From positions 1 through 34,178 of the IMG/VR virus record IMGVR_UViG_3300037427_001513: a stretch of DNA of 34,178 bases. One strand, given 5' to 3'. This DNA is from a virus. The translations under genes and the position numbers were made by a program. Positions within the stretch are counted from its first letter, which is position 1, and each line of letters opens with the position of its first letter. Shown here piece after piece: positions 1 to 8,854 of the stretch. The notes below the pieces were generated by a model. That model saw only the letters and a program-made list of their open reading frames with translations, had not been told where the DNA came from and did no database searches.

Positions 1-35
1 GTGAAACCAGTATCTTCGTTTAATTCTTTTGCCAT
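1..35 (-). CDS. Partial CDS, N-terminus only, possibly a small membrane/holin-like phage protein
   Basis: An ATG at 35-33 opens a frame that runs off the left edge, reading MAKELNEDTGF. It has the same context as the other genes here: an A/T-only leader (ACAATATATAAAATGGC) and Ala as second codon. It starts 18 bases after the stop of the lipoprotein-like gene. Short phage proteins beginning MAKELNEDT are familiar to me as small membrane proteins, sometimes called holins, near lysis genes in marine phages. Only eleven residues are visible, so the function is an inference from memory and position. That a gene starts here is better supported than what it encodes. Confidence 0.45.
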   Translation of the reverse strand, partial: MAKELNEDTGF

Positions 36-53
36 TTTATATATTGTTATACT

Positions 54-1106
54 CTAAAAGATTACATAATTTATACCACACTTAAAGTCATACCACTCTC
101 TATTCCAATACTTATTGTATTTACCCTCAACAAACGTCCCTAAATGCTTATTTATTTTATACCCAAAGATCAAACCACCAGAATAATCGTACCATTGTTC
201 ACCATCATTGTAATTATGATAAGAGAACGTACCACCATCATCATAATGCCAAGGCATTAAGTTTGCCCAAGAGTGTAACCAAAAGCTTTTCTTATAATAA
301 TAGTAGTCTAAACCTAATACTAATGATTGCTGCATCTTACTATCTAATTGATCTCTTTTCTTTTCAGTATAGTCTGCTAAAACTTGAGGTATAACAACTT
401 CCTCCCAAATCTCAGGACTAGTGGCAACTACATTTCCAGATGGATCCGTATAGATAGAATTATAAACATCGATATTATATCCTTCTTGTAATGCTAAATA
501 AGTATAATGTATATCACCATTATCTAATACCCATTCTTCTAATGGATCATAACCATAAGGTTCAGATAATCTTTGTGCTAATCCTATGTTAAGAGATAAT
601 TTACCTATACTATATCTATACCTTTCCGATGTCTCAAAATATTTAATATCTGCAAAACCATCTTGTAAGTATTCACCTTTTAAAATATAGTTCTTAGCTA
701 CATATCTAATAAAATGATGTTGATCTAAATATTTAACACCTTCTTGTCTAGTGTAATCAGCTTCAAACAAAAACTCTAAACCTTTTACTTTACCCACATT
801 AGCACCATCACTCCAAGATGTTTCAGTACCGTCATAAAATGTTTGCGCTTTATTTTCATAACCAAACCTAGCAATCTTTCTTATACCAAATGCCAAGTTA
901 TAATCAAATGGAGTTTTAACCGTAGAGGTTTGTAAACCGTTTGTTACAGAGAAAACATCTACATCTGATATAGAGGTTCCTCCACTAGCAGCAGCATAGA
1001 ACGTTGCGAATTTAAAGTACTTCTTAATATTTTGTGCACAACAATCTTTTGGAGCCGCGCAAGCTGTTAAGACTGTTAAGAATAGTATAATTATTTTTTT
1101 CATCAT
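54..1106 (-). CDS. Secreted lipoprotein / outer-membrane beta-barrel-like protein, unknown function
   Basis: 350 residues. The N-terminus is a clear signal peptide: MMKK, a hydrophobic stretch IIILFLTVL, then the lipobox L-T-A-C with Cys16. A signal peptidase I site after CCA (residues 22-24) is also possible. The rest is very rich in Tyr, Trp and Asp and has alternating strand-like segments. The chain ends GINYVIF, and a terminal aromatic residue is typical of outer-membrane barrel proteins. The start overlaps the stop of the giant upstream gene as ATGA, suggesting translational coupling; the next codon is also ATG. A phage late gene exporting a barrel-like protein could serve in lysis, envelope modification or superinfection exclusion, but none of these is shown by the sequence. 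The signal peptide is sure, the barrel likely and the role unknown. Confidence 0.75.
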   Translation of the reverse strand: MMKKIIILFLTVLTACAAPKDCCAQNIKKYFKFATFYAAASGGTSISDVDVFSVTNGLQTSTVKTPFDYNLAFGIRKIARFGYENKAQTFYDGTETSWSDGANVGKVKGLEFLFEADYTRQEGVKYLDQHHFIRYVAKNYILKGEYLQDGFADIKYFETSERYRYSIGKLSLNIGLAQRLSEPYGYDPLEEWVLDNGDIHYTYLALQEGYNIDVYNSIYTDPSGNVVATSPEIWEEVVIPQVLADYTEKKRDQLDSKMQQSLVLGLDYYYYKKSFWLHSWANLMPWHYDDGGTFSYHNYNDGEQWYDYSGGLIFGYKINKHLGTFVEGKYNKYWNREWYDFKCGINYVIF

Positions 1107-4100
1107 CTTGTTCTAGTTCTTGTTCTAGTTCTTGTTCTAGTTCTTGTTTTTGTTGTTTTTCTACTACCAAATTTTTGTTTCTTCTTTTCTTTATCCACAT
1201 CTTCAATACCAAGATTCCATTTGCTCCAACCACTAAATAATAAAACTCTTTCTAAAGCATCATGTTGGTTGCTTAAAGATTCTCTTACGTTTTGTGTCTT
1301 GTTATACAATCTATTAAGAGGAACGTTTGTTAGTGCTTCTATATAACTTGTGTTAGCAGACCATTGAGGATTATCCATGTCAAACGTTTCCATTTCATCA
1401 ATAGTCTTTCTGTTGTAATTAAGGGTTCTTTCAGCATTAACTATCTTTCTAGCTTTAATACCAAGAGGAGGAGAGACATTTAGCGCTTCAACAAGAACTG
1501 AAGCTTCGTCGCCATTCCAATCTTTTGCTCTTTCTTTGTGATATGCGAAAGCCATGTTTTTCAACGTAGAAACCGCAGCACCCCAAACACCAGAACCTCT
1601 TAAAATAGAATCAATACTACCGTTTATAACTCTTTCTTTTTTAGCTAACATCCTTTTATCCTCTTCGTCATCATCAAACATCATCATGAACAACGCTGAT
1701 TGTAAAGAGTAAAACACTAAATTTTGTATCGCGAAATAATAAGCTATCCTTGATAGATTAGACATGTCACTTTGCAATTGCGTTTGATTGCCAGGTGTTA
1801 TTCTTCTATTTTTAATATCTAAAAATGCTTTCTTACCTAATCTATTGAACTGAGATGTAACATTTTGGAAAGCTAATATAACTTTACCAAGTGGAGATGC
1901 TTGCTGTTGTGAAACCATATCAGGTCTTGCTGACTGTTGAGTTGCTTCTGCTAGTATTTCGAAATCAACAAAAGCTTTTGCTTCAGCCTCTTTCTTACTC
2001 ATACCTTCTTTTAAGTAAGTATTAATTCTATTTCTTAAAAAAGTTGCGCCACCAGTAGCGATTGCTATATTATCCCCAATTTGTGTTGGTAAAAAACCTA
2101 ATTCTAACAATTTCTTTATCGCTGCTTGAGCTGGGTTTTTAGCACCTTTAACTGAAGCCGCTAATTCAGCGCCGTTAACATCTGTTTTAATTCCTTTACG
2201 TCTTTGCTTCATAAAGTCAGAATTAAATATAGTAGCCCAATCAGCCCAATATTGTTTTTGATTAGCGAAAGCTTTAGCAGCTGCTATTATATTATTATCA
2301 GCATAATTTATAAAGTTAACTAAAGACATTTGCTGTAATACGGCAGATCTAGCATTAAAGAACATTGTTGCAGCCACAGAACCGTTTAAGTAATTAAGCC
2401 ATTGGTTTGTCTGTTTATTTTGACCACTAGGTCTATTTTGACCAGTCTTAATTCTATATAACATGTCTTTAAGAGCGCTAACAACATCAGCTCCATAGGC
2501 TGCTTCTATTTTGTTTAAGTTTTCTCGCGAGAATATTGTTTCAACATTTTCATTAAACTCAGCGAAAAACTCTCCTCTTCCAATTCTACCAGTAGCATCA
2601 TCTAAATCCGTTCTTATGTCTCCAGCTTCCCAACTTTCAGTAGGTGCAACATATTTATCTTGTTTAGATATAACGTTTAAAGTTTCAGCGTAAGCCCGTA
2701 GCTCAGGATCAGACTTAACTAAGTCAACTAAATTTTGTTGATCAGTTGGAGATAATCCAGGCACTTTGTTACCATGTTTATCCCACAAATATACTCTAAT
2801 AGCATCTTGATACGTAAAATCACCATCTGGAGTTTTCTTAGTTAATTTCTTTTTAACATCTTTAAACTGTTTATTTAATGCTTTGTAATCGTTAGCTATA
2901 GACTGTTTAGCTGTATTTAATTCTCTGTACGCCCTGTTTAACGGTCTAATTAAAGCTTTTTCAAAAAAGTCTCTATGAGCATTACCCACTTTACCTTTGC
3001 CTATAAAGTTGTATAATAACCCTACAAAATCCTCGTGTGATGGTGGTATAAAGAATCTAAATCTACCTTTTTTCTCTCCACGCTTTCTAGCTTTAATAGC
3101 AGAGAATCTTTTCTTAGATTCAATACCAGTTATGTTTTCAAGTATATCGTTAAAGTCGGTGTTCATTGACTTGCTAAACTTAACTTTAGCTTGTTGAACT
3201 TTTGACTTAACATCGAACTGATCTAACATGTTTTTAACAGCTTGTACATTTTGTAAAGCGTCATCAGCGAAATAAAAGTCATTATAACCTTCACCAACTT
3301 TATCTGCTATCCATAATGCTTTAGCCTCTGCTGTAGAATTACCTAGACCAGTAATGTTTTTAATAGGTATATTTAAACCATTAGCTTTTAAGAAATCAAA
3401 TATAGCTTTTTGAGCAGCTGGTGGTCTAGCTGTTAACACAAACATATTTTCAGAACCAAATTTACCTTGTAGCTTTATTGCTTTGTTAAACAATGGCGCT
3501 AACTTACCTTTTACAACTTTATTAAATTCAGAAAAATCAAATGTATATCCTTGCTCTAATAAATCTTGATAATTGTTAGCGTACTCTTCAGCGTTTAAAG
3601 TACCAGTTGTTCCATCTGGAGCTGTAAACCTAACTAAAGATTTAGTTGTAGCTAATGTGTCGTCGAAATCTAAAACTGTAATACCTTTTGTTGAGTTTTT
3701 AGATGAACGAGAGAAATTAGAAGCTTTACTAATTGCTTTTCTTTTGTGTATATTTTTACTTAAAGGTGACTTAGTTGCATTTGTTTTACTATACCGCACT
3801 TTTCCCTCTTCAAATTGATTTATTATATCTTGCTTAGCTTCATCGGGACTTAAATGATCAACACTAAATTCTTCAGCTATAGTTTTCCCATTTAAAAGTT
3901 TAATACCAAAAGGATCAATACCATGCTTCATTAACCTATATATACCAGCGTGACCATCTTTTAATTTTAAAATACCTTTAACTATTTTAGGTAATACTTT
4001 TTCATAAAAATCGATACCTAAGGAAGCTTTTAATTTACCACTAGGATCATTTATTTCTAATATAGACATTTGACCTAACAACGCTTTTAACACAACCTCA

Positions 4101-7100
4101 ACCTCTTTAACATTACCTCTTATAGCAGCGTCCATAGCTATTTTAACTATTTCATTAATAGGTGTATGCTCTTCAATTACCGCTTGATCCATTATAGGTT
4201 TACCATTTTCATTAATTTGATAGCCCAATAAAATAGCAGCTTTTCTAAAGAAATTATTTTGATCTACAGACGAGTGAATTACTAACTCTTCCATTACCCA
4301 AGCATGAGCTTTGTTTTGGTCTGTGTTTAACCAGGTGCTTAAATCTTTGAAAAACTGTATATAGTTATTAAATTTTTCTTTCTCGTTTGTTTTTGTAAAA
4401 TCTAAACTATTTATAGGTTTTAATCTTTTACCTTTTTCTCCAGCTTCTTTTTGTGAATCTGTAAGACCTTTATGATACGGAAGCTTCTTGTGAAGCACTT
4501 GATCAGTGTTTCTGATTTTTTTAGTTTCAGGTATAAACTGCTCAAATCTATCTACATTCATAAAAACAGCCCTATCTCCTCCCGTTAATAATTCTCGCAG
4601 CAACATGTAGTATTGAGGGTATTTATCTAGAAAATTATTTAAAGGTTTAGTTAGACGCTCCCCCCATGTTATACCTAATTTCTCATTCCAAAGACGTTCC
4701 AACATTCTAATCTCAATATTTTTTCCTACTGTTTTTCCAGTTTTTGGATCATATGTTTCCTTAAAAGTTTTCTCTTTTGGGACTGACGCACTCCACACTC
4801 TTTTTATAGCATTTCTAACTTGTTCTATTACCCCAGTATCAGTGTTTTCTTTAGGAAACTCTGTTTTTATTGAATTAGAAAATCGTGCCTTACTATTATC
4901 AATAACTTGCTTAGCCTTTTTAACCATGCTAGGATCAAGTTTGTATTTGTATATTATTTTCTTTGCTATATTACTGTTAATATTATCACTTATACCCTCG
5001 TGTATCAACTCACCCATACCTTGCTTAACTTTACTACGAGAGTAATTAACAGTGTCAAAAGTTCTATTTTCCCCCTTTTGTTTTTCCATTGTATCTAAGA
5101 AACTATCTATTTCAGCTTCAACAATAGTGTTTATATCATTAGAATTTTCTATCTTAAACTTATTAATAGCATCTTTAGTGAGAGATGCGGCTATAAGTTC
5201 CGCTAATTTTTTTTGTCTTGCCAATAAAGTTGTATAACCGCCATCAATAAAATGCTTAGTAAATTTAGCTTTATTAGTTTCTATACTATATATACCTTTA
5301 CCAGGATATGTTACTTTACCAGTTTCAGGATTTACTCTTTTATCTTTTTCTCTACCTATCTTCTTTATATCAAATAAAGTCTTGTAATTATTTTTTATAG
5401 TATTAACGTCAAGAGCTTTTATATGGTTTGCATAATTTAAAGCATGATAAGCTTTATATTCTTCGCTTACAACAACCGTATTGCCTTTTTTAGAAATTTT
5501 ACCCATTTGTTTTATAATAACTTTCGCAAACTCTTTTTTTATAAGAGCGTTTAATTGCTTAGTTAAATTTTTAGGATTTTGTTCTAAGATATTAGTAATC
5601 TTGTTAAAAATAGTTTGAGATATCACATCTTTATTATCAAGATTAACCTCGCTTAAATTCTTTATTTTTCTAACTTTCTTGCTTGGTTTTTGTTTTGTTG
5701 GGGTTGGTGCTTTAATATCTTTAGCCGCTGATTCGTCTACACCTTCTTTTATTCCATCAATAGCCTTTGCTCTAATAAATATCTCAGCTTGTCTATTTCT
5801 TAATGTAGCGTCTAAAAATGTTGTTACTTCGTTTTCTTTATTATATGTATTAAATAAAGATGTTTTACGAGTTATTTTAGTTCCGTCTTGTAATATAATT
5901 CCTTCTTTAGGTGTAAATCCTAAAAACTGTTCGTATACAGCGTCTTTAACAGCCCGCATAGATATAGCTCCTGCTGGATCAAATTTTAATGCCTTACTAA
6001 TTATAGGCCAATTTTTTTCTAATATTAATTCAGCAGCGGCAAATCTTTCTTCTTGTGTAGATTGTGGAGAGTTTATTATATCAACTAACGATTTGTTATC
6101 CATTATACCCTCGTCTATCATTTGTTGATAATCTACCGCTTTTGGATTAACAAATTCTTGCGCTCTTTGGTTAGTTCTAGAAAAATCAGATTTATCTTTT
6201 GTTGGTTGTGGTTTACCTTTCGCAAATGCAACCATACTCTCACTAAGTTTACCCGCCTCAACACTCTTACTGTATTCTTTCATAAAGTTAAAGGCCTGCT
6301 CCCCAGTTTCTATACTTAATTTTTTGTATGGAGTATTTTCTCTAAATAAACCAAACGCAATATTATCTTTTATATTATTCCAAAATCCTTTGTTACCTTC
6401 GTATGTAATATTGTTTTTTGGATTTTCCACAATATCAGATAACGCGGTAAACCACTCCGATGTAGTTTCTAAATCTATCGTCACATTACCTTCTTTATCT
6501 GTATAAGCTGTTCTAAGTCTCTTATCAACAAGATCAAGAACTTTTTGACCAAGATTTTTTTTAATTTGAATTTTAAATTCTTTTATAAGTTTCTTTCTAT
6601 TTTCTGGAGTCATTTGGTTTAAAGCACCTTCCATAACACCATGTAACACTTCGTGAGAACCAACATTCATAGCGCCGTATTCAGCAGCAATCTCTCTGTT
6701 AATCATAATTTTAGTACTACCGTCAGCAGCGGTAATTACATTAACACCATCAGTATTGCTAGCTTCGTCAGCAAGTCTATTTGCCTCAGCCTCAATCTCC
6801 TGCTGTGACATGTTAGATAAGTCCATTCCCATCATTGATCTTTCAACAAAAGCACTTACATAATCCGCATTAGTATCAAAAGCCTCATACGGATCAAAAT
6901 CCAATTGCTCACTAGATATTTCAGCAAATTTTTCCGTAGCTTTTAAATATACTTTAACTCTTTCTTTTTTTACTTTTTTAGCTGTTTCTGTTTGCCCTAT
7001 ATCTACAGCACCTTCATATCCGCCTATAATATCTGCAATTTCTTTTTCAAGACCTAATATTTTATCGTCAATACCAGGCACGGCTGATGATTTATCTTTA

Positions 7101-8836
7101 TTTCCCTTTTTTAAATCATTATTTGCCTTGTTTAATTCTTTTTGTAATCTTATTAATTCTTCTCTATGTTTAGGATCTTTTATCGAAGCATCAATTTGAG
7201 AATCTAAATAAGCATCGTATATCATAGAGTTGACTTGATTTTCCATGATATTATTATTTTCAACTTTAACATCAGCCATAGCTAATGTTGTTCTATCCAT
7301 TTGATTAACTTGTTTTACAAACTCAGCCTCACTCATTTCTTCACCTCTAATACTATATTTACCTTTCTTTTTCAGTAATTGTGGTATAACAGTAATACCG
7401 GTCATAGCAATTCCTTTCTCAGCAAATCCTTCAGTTAGTATTTCTCCAGCATGATATTCTTGGCTACCAAGCGTTTGTCCCCCTATTTCACTAACAAGGC
7501 CACCACCAATCGCTGCACCTGTGCCTTTAATAGCTTTAGTTGTTCTAGTTGCAAGTTTTCTCTTTGGCGCAAAAATCCCTTTAGCGGTACCGCCAGATAG
7601 TATACCAGTAGCGGTATCTATAGTACCTATAGCCCAACCACGTCTAATAGATCTAGTTCTTTGTATTTCAGCTCTAGTACCTGTAACACTCATCCAAGGT
7701 AATCCATTCGGATCTTCATGTGTTATAACTTCAGGGTTTTGCAAATACTTCACTATATTTTCTGGAGTAAAATCTAGTCCATCTTTCTCCATTCCTTCTT
7801 GTAAAAACTCTTTATAAGATAAACCCGCATCCATAGTACCAGAAACAGAGCCAAATAATCCTGACAGAAATCCTATACTAAAACCTAGAGGATTTTTACT
7901 TGTTGGTAACCTACTTGTAGCAAGGCCAATTGCTGGAGCGGCTAGCATAGCGTTTTCTTGCACGTCTTTAGAATTTGCAAGTGCCGAACCCATCATTGCC
8001 ATTGACTGAACGCTGGTGTCTGCTAAATACATTGGGTTTTCAACTGCAGCAACAAAAAAAGCTACTGTTCCACCATGTTCTTCATTGACTTGATCATATC
8101 TAGATTGGTACGACTTCATGTTGTCAGTTGGTTCTTTGAACTTTTTGTCTTTCCCTATTTCGATCAAAGCTTTAGCTTCCTCTTCAGTAATATTTTTACC
8201 AGCAGTTCTTACGTCTATACTGGGTTGTACTTCTTCTCCAGATTCAACACCAAGCCCACCTGCCCTGTACCTTACAGATAATCCTTCCGCAACATAATTA
8301 ATAATCGGATTGTCAAGAATAAGTTTATCATTTCCCAAAGCTATATTAAGAGCAATTTGCGTTTTGACATATGGTAGTGTTTTTCTATCCGTTTCTTCTA
8401 TTTCTGTATAAGCTTTTTCTTTGCTAGGTCTAGTTATTTGTTTGAACCAATTCGCCACGCCTTCAGCAGTGTTTTTAATATTACTTACGTCTCCAATAAT
8501 AGGAATTAGTCGAGATGTATTATCGTCTTCTTCACTTCCAAATAAAATTTGCTTACCTACGTCACCCCATGTTTTTTTTGATGGTACTTTTTTTATATCA
8601 GGATTAATATCTAAAAGCTGTTGTAAAGATATATTATTATTCTTAGCTTTTTTATCAAGTTGATCATGACTAAACTCCTTATCACCAAGCATAAATATAT
8701 TATTAGATAGATCTTCTTTGAGTTTTATATCTGGATTCATCTCAAGAAGATCTTCTAACGACATATTATTTTCTATAGCCTTATTACGAAGTTGTGCCTC
8801 GCTAAAAACTTTTTCGCCTAATAGATATTCTTGCAT
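1103..8836 (-). CDS. Giant polyvalent internal virion/ejection protein with LysM-like, zincin-like and HAD phosphatase domains
   Basis: 2577 residues. Residues 3-38 and 47-82 are a tandem repeat ending SLEDLLEMNPDIK / SLQQLLDINPDIK, resembling LysM. Gly/Ala-rich hydrophobic stretches lie near 255-455. HEVLH at 728-732 is an HExxH zinc-protease-type motif, with E794 (SEWFTALSD) as possible third ligand. A HAD phosphatase domain spans about 1715-1885: DFDDT at 1723-1727, T1802 in VLTARP, K1839, and DD at 1858-1859 in YFADDAL. The C-terminal third has a hydrophobic segment near 2350-2380 followed by MMMFDDDEED, and ends in an Arg-Thr repeat. The motif [FY]-S-[KRN]-[ST] recurs at 885, 1319, 1682, 1708 and 1887, the last two bracketing the HAD domain. 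Its size, its place after the transglycosylase gene and its multidomain make-up fit the large polyvalent proteins ejected with phage DNA (T7 gp16 position). Enzyme activities are inferred from motifs. Confidence 0.85.
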   Translation of the reverse strand: MQEYLLGEKVFSEAQLRNKAIENNMSLEDLLEMNPDIKLKEDLSNNIFMLGDKEFSHDQLDKKAKNNNISLQQLLDINPDIKKVPSKKTWGDVGKQILFGSEEDDNTSRLIPIIGDVSNIKNTAEGVANWFKQITRPSKEKAYTEIEETDRKTLPYVKTQIALNIALGNDKLILDNPIINYVAEGLSVRYRAGGLGVESGEEVQPSIDVRTAGKNITEEEAKALIEIGKDKKFKEPTDNMKSYQSRYDQVNEEHGGTVAFFVAAVENPMYLADTSVQSMAMMGSALANSKDVQENAMLAAPAIGLATSRLPTSKNPLGFSIGFLSGLFGSVSGTMDAGLSYKEFLQEGMEKDGLDFTPENIVKYLQNPEVITHEDPNGLPWMSVTGTRAEIQRTRSIRRGWAIGTIDTATGILSGGTAKGIFAPKRKLATRTTKAIKGTGAAIGGGLVSEIGGQTLGSQEYHAGEILTEGFAEKGIAMTGITVIPQLLKKKGKYSIRGEEMSEAEFVKQVNQMDRTTLAMADVKVENNNIMENQVNSMIYDAYLDSQIDASIKDPKHREELIRLQKELNKANNDLKKGNKDKSSAVPGIDDKILGLEKEIADIIGGYEGAVDIGQTETAKKVKKERVKVYLKATEKFAEISSEQLDFDPYEAFDTNADYVSAFVERSMMGMDLSNMSQQEIEAEANRLADEASNTDGVNVITAADGSTKIMINREIAAEYGAMNVGSHEVLHGVMEGALNQMTPENRKKLIKEFKIQIKKNLGQKVLDLVDKRLRTAYTDKEGNVTIDLETTSEWFTALSDIVENPKNNITYEGNKGFWNNIKDNIAFGLFRENTPYKKLSIETGEQAFNFMKEYSKSVEAGKLSESMVAFAKGKPQPTKDKSDFSRTNQRAQEFVNPKAVDYQQMIDEGIMDNKSLVDIINSPQSTQEERFAAAELILEKNWPIISKALKFDPAGAISMRAVKDAVYEQFLGFTPKEGIILQDGTKITRKTSLFNTYNKENEVTTFLDATLRNRQAEIFIRAKAIDGIKEGVDESAAKDIKAPTPTKQKPSKKVRKIKNLSEVNLDNKDVISQTIFNKITNILEQNPKNLTKQLNALIKKEFAKVIIKQMGKISKKGNTVVVSEEYKAYHALNYANHIKALDVNTIKNNYKTLFDIKKIGREKDKRVNPETGKVTYPGKGIYSIETNKAKFTKHFIDGGYTTLLARQKKLAELIAASLTKDAINKFKIENSNDINTIVEAEIDSFLDTMEKQKGENRTFDTVNYSRSKVKQGMGELIHEGISDNINSNIAKKIIYKYKLDPSMVKKAKQVIDNSKARFSNSIKTEFPKENTDTGVIEQVRNAIKRVWSASVPKEKTFKETYDPKTGKTVGKNIEIRMLERLWNEKLGITWGERLTKPLNNFLDKYPQYYMLLRELLTGGDRAVFMNVDRFEQFIPETKKIRNTDQVLHKKLPYHKGLTDSQKEAGEKGKRLKPINSLDFTKTNEKEKFNNYIQFFKDLSTWLNTDQNKAHAWVMEELVIHSSVDQNNFFRKAAILLGYQINENGKPIMDQAVIEEHTPINEIVKIAMDAAIRGNVKEVEVVLKALLGQMSILEINDPSGKLKASLGIDFYEKVLPKIVKGILKLKDGHAGIYRLMKHGIDPFGIKLLNGKTIAEEFSVDHLSPDEAKQDIINQFEEGKVRYSKTNATKSPLSKNIHKRKAISKASNFSRSSKNSTKGITVLDFDDTLATTKSLVRFTAPDGTTGTLNAEEYANNYQDLLEQGYTFDFSEFNKVVKGKLAPLFNKAIKLQGKFGSENMFVLTARPPAAQKAIFDFLKANGLNIPIKNITGLGNSTAEAKALWIADKVGEGYNDFYFADDALQNVQAVKNMLDQFDVKSKVQQAKVKFSKSMNTDFNDILENITGIESKKRFSAIKARKRGEKKGRFRFFIPPSHEDFVGLLYNFIGKGKVGNAHRDFFEKALIRPLNRAYRELNTAKQSIANDYKALNKQFKDVKKKLTKKTPDGDFTYQDAIRVYLWDKHGNKVPGLSPTDQQNLVDLVKSDPELRAYAETLNVISKQDKYVAPTESWEAGDIRTDLDDATGRIGRGEFFAEFNENVETIFSRENLNKIEAAYGADVVSALKDMLYRIKTGQNRPSGQNKQTNQWLNYLNGSVAATMFFNARSAVLQQMSLVNFINYADNNIIAAAKAFANQKQYWADWATIFNSDFMKQRRKGIKTDVNGAELAASVKGAKNPAQAAIKKLLELGFLPTQIGDNIAIATGGATFLRNRINTYLKEGMSKKEAEAKAFVDFEILAEATQQSARPDMVSQQQASPLGKVILAFQNVTSQFNRLGKKAFLDIKNRRITPGNQTQLQSDMSNLSRIAYYFAIQNLVFYSLQSALFMMMFDDDEEDKRMLAKKERVINGSIDSILRGSGVWGAAVSTLKNMAFAYHKERAKDWNGDEASVLVEALNVSPPLGIKARKIVNAERTLNYNRKTIDEMETFDMDNPQWSANTSYIEALTNVPLNRLYNKTQNVRESLSNQHDALERVLLFSGWSKWNLGIEDVDKEKKKQKFGSRKTTKTRTRTRTRTRTRTR
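1107..1154 (-). repeat. 12-bp tandem repeat at the 3' end of the giant gene
   Basis: The plus strand shows three perfect copies of cttgttctagtt (1107-1142) and a fourth with two mismatches (1143-1154). In the gene's frame it encodes alternating Arg-Thr, ending the protein in (TR)n directly before the TGA stop. That stop overlaps the start of the next gene. Because the unit is a multiple of three, copy-number changes would lengthen or shorten the basic tail without a frameshift. Confidence 0.9.
8591..8830 (-). repeat. Tandem LysM-like coding repeat (two copies, 44-residue period)
   Basis: The first 82 residues of the giant protein contain two diverged copies: LGEKVFSEAQLRNKA...NNMSLEDLLEMNPDIK and LGDKEFSHDQLDKKA...NNISLQQLLDINPDIK. 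The pattern (short hairpin, helix with Ala, SLxxLLxxNPDI) resembles LysM peptidoglycan-binding units. The duplication is directly visible; the LysM identity is an inference. Confidence 0.7.
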
Positions 8837-8854
8837 ATTTATATTGTATTAATT

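Noticed and set aside
1107-1154. Short repeats considered as a CRISPR array or origin iterons
   Set aside because: Units are contiguous 12-mers without spacers and are in-frame coding sequence.
1024-1233. 69-codon minus-strand frame with an ELEQ repeat
   Set aside because: It is a frame-shifted reading of the 12-bp repeat straddling the giant gene's end and the lipoprotein gene's start; no own leader or domain.
2470-2540. Sixth FSR-type motif (IFSREN, F2102) in the giant protein
   Set aside because: It lacks the basic residue before and the Ser/Thr after the motif and lies within a helical domain, so it was not counted with the five linker motifs.
5679-6128. 149-codon open frame on the plus strand, plus about thirty other plus-strand frames
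   Set aside because: They lie antisense inside strongly supported minus-strand genes, lack recognisable domains and are Ile/Leu/Ser-rich in the way antisense frames of AT-rich genes are.
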